From NCBI GenBank assembly GCA_008933995.1, contig WARS01002812.1:310001-374000 (forward strand): 64,000 nucleotides of DNA, given 5' to 3'. This document shows, piece after piece, positions 1 through 26,064 of this stretch (within the stretch, counting starts at the first letter, position 1; the number at the start of each line of letters is the position of its first letter). Source of the DNA: Datnioides undecimradiatus (Eukaryota; Chordata; Actinopteri; Lobotiformes; Datnioididae). The notes below the pieces were generated by a model that was not told where the DNA came from, made no database searches, and saw only the letters and a list, made by a program, of their open reading frames with translations. A program made the translations under genes and the position numbers.

Positions 1-1430
1 CAGCTCACACGCAGGCCACACAGTGTGAGCATGCAGCATACCACAAGATGGAGCTGATGGGATAAGAAGTGAGAAAGGGAGGGACGTGGTCGACGCAGAA
101 CATGTCTGAAGGGGCGATTTGTGCATGTGTTTGTAGAAATACACACTAAGCTGCTCTGTTAGCTGTCTCCTGCTGCAGAGCTGTGTGAAGTTATCTGCAC
201 ATGCAAACCAAGATATTCAACAAACGATGGTTTTTGCATGCAAGAGCGATCTTAGGAGTTCAAAACTTTAATGCAACGACAGCTGCATAAGTTTATTATC
301 ACACATACTGCAGGTATAGATAATAAAAAGTCACACTTCTGTATTTTCACTCTGCGTTCTAAAGACAAGAAAACCACATTTCTTTTGCACCATTTGCGTG
401 TTAGCCTAACAGGCCCAGCACTGAGGCTTGTGCACAGTGTGTTTTTGACTTGGAGGTGCGCCCTGACGCTCAATGACACCCGGTTTTTCCACGTCCGTCC
501 ACAGTTTAATAAGATAAACTGATAAAATAATACACGTTAAATAAAGCGGACCACCGTGCATCCAATCTGCGTTGTACAAATCACCCGATCTTGCACGACG
601 CCGCTTGTAACTGCAGGAAATTCAAACCAAGGCGGTCCAGATGTTTCACGCAGCTGTCTGAAGCATCTGAAGTTTAACGTGCAGCTCTGCGCAGAAGCAG
701 TGACCCTGTCGCTGTACGTCGCTGCTCCTGTTTGCTTTAAAGCTACTTGAAATCTGGCAAAGTGACTCAGGCGTGAATCAGGACACAGCAAAATGGCTTC
801 GATAGGAAAACTAACATTGATTTTAATAGGCTGCGTTTTCATTCTAACCTTTGCGTGGATTAGGTTTTAATAACCTGTGAAATGTCAGGGGTCCGCTCCC
901 ATATGGAACCTGGATGGAGGTGGTAATTGATGAGGATGCCGTACAAAGAACCAGCCGTCAGCGGCTTTGTGTGTGCGTGTGTGCGTGTGTGTGTACTTGT
1001 GGGCTTATGCTCTGTGTGCTGCAGTAACTAGCACTTTATGTGTGTGTGTGTGTGGGTGGGTGTTTGTTTATGTACAGTACAGGTAGCAGGGAAAACGTGA
1101 TGTGCATATGGTGACACGGACAGCGGGCTGGGAGATCCCTTAGCTGCTGGCGACTTCAGGCTTTGCAGCAGATGTACTGCGGTGTCACTGATCCAGGCAG
1201 TGGATCATCATCTTGCTCTTAATTCAGCCTGACCTCTGACCTCTATACGTCCACATAGGAGCAAGAAGAGAAGCCGGAGCGAGCTCTCCTTCTATAGAGC
1301 AGATTAACGATCGGCAGCATCGCAGCGGGAGAACGGCATCTTGTGCCACCCAGTCAGGAGTTTCAGAAAAGACGCAGCGGTGGTGAGAATGAGAGAGGAA
1401 GAAGGTGAGAGAGACGGCTAATAAAGACAG
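1..1430. other. Upstream flank of kcnh4, no gene recognised
   Basis: I see no convincing coding exon here. Open frames at 252-842 are short, on both strands, and have no splice context or recognisable protein. In human the neighbour upstream of KCNH4 is HCRT. I found no orexin-like peptide, so that gene, if conserved, lies outside the window. Confidence 0.6.
967..1067. repeat. Imperfect TG microsatellites
   Basis: Two TG-rich tracts lie at about 967-995 (interrupted by GCGTG units) and about 1039-1066 (pure TG running into GGGTGGG). They are about 45 bp apart and lie upstream of the kcnh4 leader. Confidence 0.85.
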
Positions 1431-1473
1431 TGCGCAGAGAAAAGGGGGGGTGGCTCAGGCTTTTAGATGTTAG

Positions 1474-1510
1474 ACAGAGGGAGGGAGGGAGAGAGAGAGA
1501 AGGGGGGGGG
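1474..1510. repeat. G/GA-rich purine tract in kcnh4 promoter or leader
   Basis: An almost pure purine stretch runs GGGAGGGAGGG, then GAGAGAGAGA, then a run of nine or more G. It lies about 330 bp before the kcnh4 start codon. Purine/G-rich tracts like this are common near TATA-less promoters. No function is shown here. Confidence 0.7.
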
Positions 1511-1517
1511 CTCAGAG

Positions 1518-1831
1518 ATGGCAGGAACCATGGTGAGTGGAGTCAGACTCGCTGAGGAGAAGCTGAGGCTCGGCTGTGATGCTGGAGCAGCGCTGAGAGC
1601 AGAGGGATGCGCGGCTGAACCCTGAAAGAGAGACGAGCGTCGGAGGTTCTGCAGGATGAAAGTTAGCGGTTCCCTCTCGACGGCGTAGAAACAGAAGGAA
1701 CTTGCACTCCTTTAAAGATTGTGGAGGAGTTTAGAGCGAGCGTGAGGTTCTCTGTCAGGTCCTCTTTGGGGAACGGTGACCGACTAATGGAAACTGTTGT
1801 TCTGGGAGTCCGCAGCCTTCCCTCGATATAG
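1518..1831 (+). promoter_or_regulatory. Three short upstream ORFs in the presumed kcnh4 leader
   Basis: Before the main ATG at 1838 there are three ATG-initiated short frames: 1518-1625 (35 codons plus stop), 1656-1688 (10 codons plus stop) and 1787-1831 (14 codons plus stop). The last ends only 6 nt before the kcnh4 start. If the mRNA begins upstream of 1518, they would be expected to limit ribosome access. The transcription start is not visible, so their presence in the mRNA is inferred. Confidence 0.4.
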
Positions 1832-15676
<13,845 letters not shown>

Positions 15677-15754
15677 TGACCTCAGTATCACCCTCTGTTA
15701 CTGTACCATAATGACTTTATTGTACCTTTAAAAAGGTTTTTTAAGCTTCTGTCA

Positions 15755-15813
15755 AATAAATTGTTTTTCTCGCCAAATGCATGAACAACTGCACAAACAC
15801 ACAACTGAATAAA
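15755..15813 (+). terminator. kcnh4 polyadenylation signals
   Basis: AATAAA occurs at 15755-15760 and again at 15808-15813, 79 and 132 nt after the kcnh4 stop codon. Either gives a short 3' UTR. They are the first canonical signals downstream on this strand. Confidence 0.65.
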
Positions 15814-17280
15814 ACTTGATAAATCACTTACTGGTCTGCAGAGATACGGGAACTACAGGGGTGAAATTAGCATGCATGAAGACCAGATTATGAGGGTATT
15901 TATGAAAAGACAGTTGTTTGTAATCAGGTACACTGCAAAGCAGTTGCACATGTCCTCATACATATATATATTTCACTGCTGTCTTCACCACGGTTACATC
16001 AGTTCAGTGGGTCGAAGCTTGAGCTGCAAGTTACCTGCGTGCAGCGACACTTAGTGGTGAAAGTTGGTTACAACAACAAGAGGCTGACGTTTCATTGCAA
16101 GCAGCACAGTGTGATTATCCACCTTGAAACCGACTGCTGTTGCATTAACTGTGCAGCTGATGAAGAAAATCACTTTATTCTGCAACGCACATTTGCAGTA
16201 GGGTTTTATTTTGATGTCACTTTGTGCTTTAAAATGATCCCGAGTTGCAGGTTTTATTTAGTGACATTTTAATTTTATTTTATGCTTTTTGTAAAAGGAC
16301 AAACCCATGGAAAATCATAATGCATCCATTCATATTTCTGCACCTGCACCACTTTTACACACTCCCTGACATCTCATATTTATTATTTTGGACAGGCCCT
16401 TTAAACACAGCCTGGTAGCATTTAACATGACATCCTGACCTGAGTGGTGTAGCATGTTAGCTGCAACTCTGATGTGAACAGTGGCATTAGAGCGTCATAT
16501 GTAAAAACGACTGAACAAACAAAAACAGCAATATGATGCAGATTTGTTTGATTTACAGGGCCACGCGAGGACGCAGAAGCCTTAAGTCACTCGGTTGAAC
16601 TTGGCTGAAGGAAGCACATTATGTTTTTTGTACAATAAACAAATTATAGCTCTGAAGATCAGTAGAAGATCTGAATATGAGGCGAGAACTCATGGATCTC
16701 ATTTCATTAGAAACATGATGATACTTTGAGTCATTATCACAATATTATCTGCAATTATTTTAGGCTGCATGCTTTGTTGTGTCATTTTGCCACTGTGGGT
16801 GACTCCCCACACAAGGTTAAACCGGCTGTCTAGTTGTTAGTATTTGCTTTTCCCTGAGCAGATTCATTAAAATTAGCTAAAGATTCCTCCAATCAGTCTG
16901 ATCTCTTTTCTCCCAGTGTGCACGCTCAGCAGCGCTGTAGTCTAGCAACCAGCAAGACCGATATAACTGTGGGATTGAGTCCCAGCAGTGAGTGGGACAA
17001 ACACAAGGTGAGTGCATGCATTAAAAAAACCCAAAATACTGCAAAAACCAGAAACATATATGCCAACACTGAAATGTTGCTTCACTTTACCGCAAATGTG
17101 GAGTTTAAAAAGCCTTTGTTTGAGTGTGCAAGTTTGGCTTTCACGTTTTATCTTGAACGCAACTCAGATTAATAATTAGATTCTAATAAGATTGCGAATT
17201 TAAGAAAGGAATATACTGGTTCAAAGGCCCACACACACACACACACCCTGCGCTGCAGAGAGCGGTGCCTCGCGCAGACT
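15814..17280. other. Intergenic, kcnh4 to rab5c
   Basis: AT-rich sequence with only short, unsupported open frames. It contains a short TA run near 15961 and a short CA tract near 17228. I see no gene or recognisable repeat in it. Confidence 0.55.
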
Positions 17281-17471
17281 GCTGCTGTCATTGGTCAGAC
17301 AGCCAGTGACAAAAAGTGGGACGTTCCCGGAAAAATTGCGAACCGGAAGGGAAGGCCGGAGCCCAAGAAGAAGAAGCAGAAGAAGAAGCAGACGAAGAAG
17401 AAGAAGACAGCCGCCGCGCCGCCGCCGCTGCTGCTGCCGCTGATGAGACCAGCGAAAGAAGGAAAAGTATT
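17281..17471 (+). promoter_or_regulatory. rab5c promoter and probable non-coding first exon
   Basis: This is a CpG- and GC-rich segment with promoter motifs in series. It has an inverted CCAAT box (ATTGG, 17290-17294), a palindromic STAT-type site TTCCCGGAA (17324-17332) and an ETS-type ACCGGAAG (17342-17349). An AGAAG/GCC trinucleotide-rich stretch follows at about 17366-17450. A good splice donor (TTGTAAGT) gives an exon end at about 17471. The next acceptor on this strand that leads into rab5c is at 23063-23064 (exon 2 from 23065). The open frame at 17316-17525 is low-complexity Glu/Ala and does not look like a real protein, so I read the segment as 5' UTR. Confidence 0.55.
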
Positions 17472-20400
17472 GTAAGTCAAACAACTTGTAAGATTAGAAG
17501 ATGGTGGGATAAGAGGAGCACTTGACGCGCTGCGGCTCTTTCTGTCTGCCAGCTGTTACGCGTATTCAGACACCCTCTGTCAGATTGTGATCAAGCGATC
17601 AGCCAAGTCCGGGTTGAGTCGAAATGTCCATCAGACTGGCTCGAGAGCTTCTAGCCCCGTGAAACCACACATTAAATATCCCGAAACACCAGCATCGCCG
17701 AGGGGCGGACAGCTCCTGCGTAAATGCCGGCGACAGACGCGAAAACAAATCCGAGCGGTCGAGTTTGTCAAATGTCAGACAGCTTGACGACGTGGGACCG
17801 AGAAAAGGAAAGTTGTCTATTGACGTTTGCGACACTTTGAGCTGTGTGCGCTAACCTAGCTAACAAAATTCAAGTTTCCTCTTAGATACCTTCTGTCGAC
17901 GCTAGCAAGCTAATGCTAACGCTAGGTAATTGTTAATAGTGCTAGCGAGCCGCCGTTTGTTGGTAAGTTGGCACAACCGCTTGGCACAACTGCTAGTCGG
18001 TGTTATGCTATCGGAGTTTATCGATGGCGGTCGCTTTACTTTGACCGGCTAACGTCGCTAACCGTGTCTCACCCACTTTAGCCAGTGAAGCTAACTTGCT
18101 GTATACAGTTTTGGTTAGCCACACCACAGCAGAAGACGCTTTATTTTCATATTTTCCGGTGTTAGCCATGCCGGCTAACATGTTAGCTCCTTAACTTTTA
18201 AACTGGCAGAGGTAATTTAATACCAAGTGTCACAGATAATGTGTTTTTATAAAGCCACCTGCTTCTTAACCACTTTAATGAGGCTATATATATATGTATA
18301 GCCAATGATCTTATGGTTGTAATGTCAGGTGCATCTTTTAAAATACACCAAATTACAAGTTTGCTCTGAAACTTAAAATTAAGCAGTGGGAGGTTGTGGT
18401 TTTAAGCAGGGTCCACAGTTTCTCACACCCAGCTGTGCCATCATCACATTTAGTGTCATAGAGGTGTCATTACTGCCGACAGCGGTTGTGTTGTATTTCA
18501 GCCAGTGTGCCTGCACGTGCGTCTCTCTACATTCAGCTGCAAATGTGCGCACATATGCATGTCTCTTTTGCCTTTTATGACTTAATAAGGTGGACAGCAC
18601 TTAGACCTTTGGGCCAGAGAAGGCATTTACAGTTCCTTCCCCGGGCTCTTGTTATGTTTATGGTGTTTGGACCTTGTCCTTTCAAAACTGGTGACGCATC
18701 TTGACCAACCAGCGCTGACAGAAGGACTCTTGAGCTTCTCACCAATCCGTCAGCACACATAATATTTATGTTTGGGGTTATGAAGGACACTTCTTACGTT
18801 TCTTACTGAGGTTATGTTTCAGCACTTGTGTCTGAAGTTGCAGGTCTGATGAACTGCCAACTTGGCACAGTTAGGGTGTTTTAATTTCCAAAGGTGAATC
18901 ATGAATACACACGAGTACACCACTTTCCAACATCTATGCCCTAGTTTGTATGTTTAATTTGTGCATAAAGGAGTAGATTTTAGCTTTTTAGTTTATTTTT
19001 ATGTGGTTTGATGAGTTGTGGAGTTTTATTTTCATTGCAGCTTGTGTGGAAGCCAGTATTTAATCCCAGATTTGAATGCACAAAGGAAGACTTTGCAAGA
19101 GAAGTTCTTACTTTAGTGTTGTCACACAACATGTTTAGACATAGGAAAAACTGTGCAAGACTCAGACTATACTGCCGTAATCTCATACGCTGAGCAACGA
19201 GCAGTTATGTAAGAATCGGCGTTGTGTGTCCAGGCTTCAGTTGGTCTGCGTTGAGCGCTGAATTTTGACTCATTTTACAGTGAAGTGCAGGGTTTTTTGG
19301 TCTAATGGTTAAGTGTGTTCCTCTGTTTGGTTACTGAGCTTTTCGCACACGAGAAACGGAAGTGCCTGTGATTTCCTACTGGCCTCGCTAACTGCTAGTG
19401 ATGACTATCCTGTTTGCTTTTCCTGAGTTATATCCCCGGTTTCCCTGTCTCTGTCTCCAAAGCCATTCCTTATTAGAAACTGGAACTGTAGAGGGACTTA
19501 CCTGGAATCAAGAGCTTTTCCTGTTTCATTAGAAACCTCACTGATTACTCTGCTCTTGTATCTTTGTCGTGCCATATATAAAAGCTTTTTACCAATAACG
19601 TGCAGGCCTTGAACATGTGTTTTCCCTGGAGAGACCATTTGGCGTTACAGACAAAAGGAGGTGTTGCACCCCTTATTTCAATACCACCGATTCTTCCAGG
19701 ACCCCACCCTTCAGATCAAGCGAGCAGCACAAGTCCCCGCTTGTTTTCACAAAACTGGTATAGTGACACGAGCCGCGGAGATTGACTGCTGCTTAACTAA
19801 ATGACTGTGAGTTCACGTCTTTGGCTCAGTCATTACATGTTGGCGCGGCGGCGTGCTTTCAGCCACACTGTCAATCATGTGTTTATTTTCAGCTAACTCC
19901 CATATTTGCAACATATTTGCTTCTTTTATATTAAATTTATGCAAAACAAGCTGTTGATAAGAGAAGAATATTAGAATATAAGATGCTTCTTTTATTTAAA
20001 CGTTGAAGTCTTAAAAACTCAAAAGGAAACCGTTTACAGGAACTGTGCGAACTCTAATGCATCTGATAACATCACTTTATTACCGCCATCATGAGTAATC
20101 CCACTGTGAGTGATGGGAATCATTTGGACGGCCACACTGCACACGTTCACCGAGTTAACAGCAGTCGTCAGTAGAAATATCATAACTTTCAGTTTTTGGT
20201 GCAGGTTTTCCATGAATGAGTGTTTGATGTATGCACACATTCTGATCTATAGGTGATTAATGCTCTGCAATCACTGCTAAGTGCTTGGATATCATGCTGG
20301 CAGCAGCGCATACAGGAGGCCATGATGAATATTTCAAGGGCTCTCCCTTTAGTTTGCTCCCTCTTCCTGCCTTTTCTCCTCTGCCTCTCTGACCCATGTC

Positions 20401-20460
20401 CCACTCTCTCTCTCTGTCTGTCTCTCTCTCTGTCTCTCTCTCTCTCCCTCCCTCTCTGAC
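20401..20460. repeat. CT microsatellite in rab5c intron 1
   Basis: A (CT)n/(CTGT) tract is bordered on both sides by CCTCTCTGACCCA-like sequence. The border looks like a short direct repeat left by slippage. Confidence 0.8.
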
Positions 20461-21264
20461 CCACTTCCCTGTGGAGGTCCTCAGAGCCCATTAGGGATGG
20501 CATCAAAGCATTCGTGGCAGGCTGCTTAAGATGTGTGCAGGTCTGTCTCCGTGTGACAAAGAGCCTCTGATTGCAGGCCGCGCTGCCTCCTCTACCTTTT
20601 TTAGATGCTCTGATGTGCACTGGCGTCGATGTCAGTGTTGTCTCACTTTAACAGTTCCTGCATCGTTAATCACGGCGTGTACAGTTGAAACAATAATTAT
20701 ATATTTTGCTATTAATAGCAGTATTTCAGCAGCATCTAAGAAAACGTCCTTAAGGCTGCTCGTTTATGTCAGTGACACCTTCCTTCGCTGTGTTTCTCCT
20801 GTGAATGGCAGCTGTGCTGTGGTCTTTGCTCACAAAAATAGGATTGCATTTCTATCCGCTGCCGTTATGCATGCAAGAGAAGTTAGGAGCCTCAGGATAA
20901 ACAGTTTGTGGCGCTTCTCCACGTAGAAGCCATTAAAGCATAGCAGAAGAAGGGGCCGTCAGTAAACATCAAACAGCAGGAAACTCTGAAAATAGTGATG
21001 AATGTATGACATTTCTGTTTTTTCCCTGTGAGCTGAAACGATTCTAGCAAACAGACAAAACGGTAGTGAACAGTTTAAATAACTGCGACTTTGTGATTAT
21101 GTAATAATCACGACAGGCCTGTGTGAGTCTCATCCAGACCTTTTCCCTGAATCTGAAACATGAACTTCATGAAATCGCCAGTGTCTGAAGTGTCATATAT
21201 TCTGCTCAAACGAATCTGTTCAGGGAAGGACTTTGCCGGTCAGGTTGTTTCGAAGGTCTTGAAG

Positions 21265-21280
21265 CCCCCCCCCCCCCCCC
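21265..21280. repeat. Poly-C run (16 nt)
   Basis: Sixteen uninterrupted C residues in rab5c intron 1, not at a splice acceptor. Confidence 0.9.
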
Positions 21281-22536
21281 TTACTTCCTCTTGTGAGGAA
21301 TGCGAACAGGTGAGCGCTCGGCTCTGCTGCTTGCAGCCAAATGAGCTGAGACTTGAGCGAGCGAACAGAGTGCCTTTATTCCCTCTGTGACTCCGCCGCC
21401 GCTGGGAAGGACTCCCTCTGCTCTTTCAAGCCTTGTGATCGTGTGTGTCCGCTAGTTAAAGGGTCCAGTGTGACCTTTAGTGCACTGCTGCTGATGTCTA
21501 CAGGTGCACGGCCACATGCACTTCTTAACATCTATACAGATTAGCTTGCATGCTCAAGTTGGAGTTCTTCTGAAACCATAACAGATGCCATGTGCTGTGT
21601 TGTGTAAACCCATTTATGTTTAAGTTTGTGTAAAACGGTGGAGGTAAAGGCATGTTTTTATATCCCATGATGCTCTGTAAACACTGGGTCATGTGTCGAC
21701 CATAAGCAGCATGTCAAATGAAACATGGCGGTCCTGAATATTTAATGGACACAGCCGTGATCTCGTCACATGCTTGAGCTTAAGCCGGGGCTCAGCAACG
21801 AGCTGAGAGACAGCCCGGCCCGGCACGACCACGCTCTCAGGGCCGTCAGCGGTGAGGCCCGTGCTGAAGTTGTTTCCCTTCTCGCTCGGGAGCAGTCTAA
21901 CCTCCGACTTGTCTTCAGCCCGCGTCGTGTCTCTGCTCTAATCTGCCCCGGTGACGAAGCGGAGGCTATCCCTAAGTTTTAATATGCTCAGCAGTAAAAA
22001 CGTGTTACGCAATCTTCACTTCCTGTTTCAAGCTGAGCTGTGTTTCCTGTCCTTTGACCAAGCAGAAGCTGGCTGACCTCATGTGTATCACCCAACTGAA
22101 AAAAGCGATTAGGCAAGGTTTCAGATACGCGAAGCAGGCCGAAGGAGAGAGAGTCCCTCGCCTCGGAGTTGTGGTGCGCCGTTATCAAGTAAATGTGTTC
22201 AGCTGGTTTCAGAGGCAAAGAGGATGAAATGATTGTCTTAAAAACAACTCACTACTGATCAGAAACTCTCAAAATACAGTTTACATTGTTCTTAAAACCA
22301 CAACAAAAGGAGTTCGGCTGCAGTGTTTCAGCTGCGGGTTGATGCCGATGGTTTATAGCGACTTCATCATCTGGTTCGCTGCATTGAAACGACCACAAAG
22401 ACCTTAACGGAGCGCAGCCATTGCTTAAAACTGAGGCCCGGCGCCGTCTGTTATGAGATGAGTCACAGGAGCAAATGTGTTGAATTTGTGTTTCACGGTG
22501 GGTGGGTGGGTGGAAAACGCTTTATGCTAATTTGAA

Positions 22537-22560
22537 TGGTTTATATATATATATGTGTGT
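22537..22560. repeat. TA/TG microsatellite in rab5c intron 1
   Basis: Short (TA)n followed by TGTGTG. It has no coding context. Confidence 0.6.
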
Positions 22561-23232
22561 TTCTTCAGTTTTAGTTTCATGCTTGTTAAACTGACGTTTA
22601 CCTCTCGCACACCCCCACATCACTTTTGTAAAATCTCTTTATTTCAATCGCTGCTTTCCTTTAAACGGTTGCAGCGAAGCGAAAGGTGTGTGGCCGTGTC
22701 CTGACAGCACACACTCTGAGGCCAACCTGTGGGAGCGAGGCGGAGGACGCGGTTTCAAATGAGACGGTGCTTGTTTATACTAAACATGGTTAAATAATAA
22801 ACTCCTTATCTGGACGCCCAGCCCCAGCGAGATGCGGGCTTCTGTGTCAACAGTCTGAAAACCTGGCAAACACAGAAGCTTTAATGTTTATGTAGTTTGC
22901 AGTCAAACTATATTTTAGCGGAGTCGTTACTCTTGGCAACTTGTTTTTTTAATTAAACGTCTCCTGAGGTTTGGTTGATATCCAGCAGATAAGACGCCTG
23001 TTTTCATGGGACCTGTTTTGTGCCTCACAGCCTCACGTTCCCAATGTGTTGTACTGTCTTCCAGCTCCTACTGGTGAGGGCTCGTCCACACACCTACCTG
23101 CCTGAACTGAACCTGCGCCCCCTCTGTCTAGCTCAGCCTCACCCAGCCTCAGCACCAAGCCCAGGACTACATTCATCCGGACCTGCCTCCCTCTTCACCC
23201 GCCTTCTTCCTCCCGATCTCCAACACTGCGCC

Positions 23233-26064
23233 ATGGCAGGGCGAGGCGGACCAGCGCGGACCAACGGCACAGCAGCGAGCAACAAGATCTGCCAGTTTAA
23301 GCTGGTGCTGCTGGGGGAGTCCGCGGTGGGGAAGTCCAGCTTGGTGCTGCGCTTTGTCAAAGGCCAGTTCCACGAGTACCAGGAGAGCACCATCGGAGGT
23401 GAGCGCCCTGTGTTTAAATATCCAAAACTGTCACCCTGCAGCGGCGTCACACTTTGCATCTCTTCAGCTGCAGGCTACAGCTCAGAGGGATAGTTTCACA
23501 CAACTCGTGCATTATAGTCCAAGGCTATGATTAACAGCATGACTTAAAACATCTTTACGGTGTAGTAACAGAATCATCACGCAGCTGTCCTTCCACACGT
23601 CAGTGAACACAACACGCAGGCAGAAGCAGAAGAGAACATGTCCTTGCACAGAGGAACTGCCTGCCTGTCTGTCTTAATCTGTTCTGTTGCCAGAGCCCTG
23701 TGCAGGAGGAGTGGCAGAACGAGTTCCCGATCACCTGACTCTCGCATGAGCCGCAAAGCTCCTCGCGCTCTGCGGACGTCGTGTATGGCGTTTTGCAGGA
23801 ACAGCTCTTGCATTTCTTAATATTTTTCAGCAGCGAGGGGCCGATTTGGCCTCTGTAAACGGGTTTTTCACAGCAGAGGAGTGAGGTTACTTGAAACAGG
23901 AAGGATTTGAGATAACAATGGGGGTTTCCTCAACCTCCTGTAGATCAGTGAAGCTGATCAGAGGTTATTATTAGGCTTTAAAGCGAGACTGTGACACTGT
24001 TTGCACGTCTAAACTTTCACATTTTGCAAAGCCGGGGGCTGCAGAAGTAAACCGTTAACTGGGACGTTAAGAGCAAATCCTCGGTCCGGTGACAGGTTTC
24101 CACCGGAGCTGCTGACACCCGAGTGAACTTTACAGGCGTCTGTCCCTCTGCACCTACAGCTAAGAAACATCGCTCATAATTTGCAGCCCTTGCAGATGCT
24201 TCTAATGATTCTGCTGATTAATTAAATGCACAAGATGTTATCTCAGAGTCCAAGAAGTTCATGCACATTGACGTTAAACAGAGAGAAGCTGCAAAACAGT
24301 CGCAGTAGTTGATGTCTGGCTCTTGACAAAGTGGTTTCAGCCCTGGAAGCAGACTTCACGCTTAGGTCAGAGATCTTTCCTGTTCAGTGTTGCGTCGACG
24401 TTTCCTCGTTTCCTTGTTCTGAGTCATGTGGCTGTGGGATGAGGAGACAGGATGCTCCGTGCTTACGCTCGCCAGAGGCTCAGCAGCGAGTCAGCATGTT
24501 TTCTCTTCTTCTGAACTTGTGGTCAGCTGCGCGCCCGGTCAAAGATTACAAAGCTTTAAAGTATGTGCTTCGCCAGTGAGCGCTCAGTTTCCTGTGTCAT
24601 GTGACGGCCGGCTGAGTAAGCGAGTTGTGTGCACTTGCTCTTTATGTGCTGCAGTGTGTTCTTATTGTAAACCTGATCGTTTTAGTCTCTGGCGTGCGTT
24701 TCCATCTACACTAATGCTGGGTGATCCCTCCCTGTTTGGTCCATATAGCTCCGTACCACCCTGAATTTAATCTTTATTTCCTCTTTTTGTCTTTAATAGT
24801 CTTTCTGCATTTGAAGCTTAAATATTCAAATTAAATAATATTTCCCCTGCAGCTGCCTTCCTCACACAGACGGTATGTTTGGATGATACAACAGTCAAGT
24901 TTGAGATCTGGGACACTGCAGGGCAGGAACGGTATCACAGCTTGGCGCCCATGTACTACAGGGGAGCCCAGGCCGCCATCGTGGTCTACGACATCACCAA
25001 CACAGTGAGTGACACGGGCCGCAGCGGCCGAGAAGCCTGCGTGGCGTTTGTCATGTGACCCTTGTCTTCCAGTTGGAGTTGATGATTGCTTACAGCTGCA
25101 GACCTTTGCTCTCCTAACACGTCAAACCTGCATCAGAAAGCGCAGCACTCACGCGCTTGTTTTTTGTTTTTTTTTAACAGGATACATTCACACGTGCAAA
25201 GAACTGGGTGAAGGAGCTGCAGCGACAAGCCAGCCCCAACATCGTCATTGCACTGGCGGGAAACAAAGCCGACCTGGCCAACAAGAGAGCCGTAGATTTC
25301 CAGGTAAAGAGGGATTTCACCGGTCTGACGCCGATGTTGAATGGCGAAGTTCGCTTTGCTCAGCGCCGCGTTGTGTGTCTTTCCTCAGGAAGCACAAGCG
25401 TATGCAGATGACAACAGCTTGCTCTTCATGGAAACCTCAGCCAAGACCGCTATGAACGTCAACGAGATTTTTATGGCTATAGGTGAGTGCTGCTCACGGG
25501 TGTTGGTGTCTGCAGAGCTGCCACGCTGCCTGGTCAGCAGAAAATACATCTGCAGCCCTATGAATGTCTGGAATTAATGAGAAATATCATTTTATAATAG
25601 AGTGTAATCTTCAAATTCCCTCATTTTAGCTGACCATCGGTCCAAAACCCAAAGACATTTACAACCACAACAGCAAATCCTCACATTTTAGAAGCTCAAA
25701 CCAGAGAGAAGTTAGCATGTTTGCTTAGAAGCTCAGTTTGAGTCAGGTGGAACAAATGAGAAGACTCAACACGGTGTTGCATTGAACACACGCTCTGAGG
25801 AAAGTACAAACTGAATTAACCGAGATGAGCGGGAGAAAGAGACTCCAAGTGTCTTATTCTCGGAGGTTTAATAAGAGCAATAAACCCCGTTACCACAGAG
25901 CAGAAACTAATTCGTTGTGCTTCTGACCCGAAACAGCCAAGAAGCTCCCTAAGAACGAGCCTCAGGGCGGAGCGGGCGCTGGTGGGCGAGCCAGAGGCGG
26001 CGTGGACCTGCAGGAAGCCGCGCCGCAGGGCAGAAGCGGCCAGTGCTGCGGGGGCGGGAACTAA
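23233..26064 (+). CDS. rab5c: Rab5C early-endosome small GTPase, 5 coding exons
   Basis: Exons: 23233-23398, 24853-25004, 25181-25303, 25389-25482, 25937-26064, giving 220 aa (human Rab5C is 216). The start ATG lies in exon 2, which begins at 23065; the leader has no other in-frame ATG. GTPase motifs are all present: P-loop GESAVGKS (28-35), switch I ESTIG with T53, switch [10 protein letters not shown] with Q80, NKAD at 134-137 and ETSAK at 162-166. The N-terminus [12 protein letters not shown] is Rab5C-like. The protein cycles on early endosomes, drives homotypic fusion through effectors such as EEA1 and rabaptin, and is geranylgeranylated on the C-terminal Cys pair C215-C216. The tail ends CCGGGN rather than the CCSN of human Rab5C, an odd but acceptable Rab C-terminus. 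Intron 1 (17472-23064) would be 5.6 kb. Confidence 0.95.

Noticed and set aside
17316..17525. Glu/Ala-rich 69-residue frame
   Set aside because: It is low-complexity translation of GAA and GCC repeats in the rab5c 5' UTR, and a splice donor interrupts it at about 17471.
20189..20620. 143-codon minus-strand frame in rab5c intron 1
   Set aside because: It contains translation of a CT microsatellite (Arg/Glu repeats) and no domain.
23020..23232. In-frame N-terminal extension of rab5c
   Set aside because: There is no in-frame ATG between the acceptor (exon from 23065) and 23233. MAGRGG at 23233 is the expected Rab5C start.
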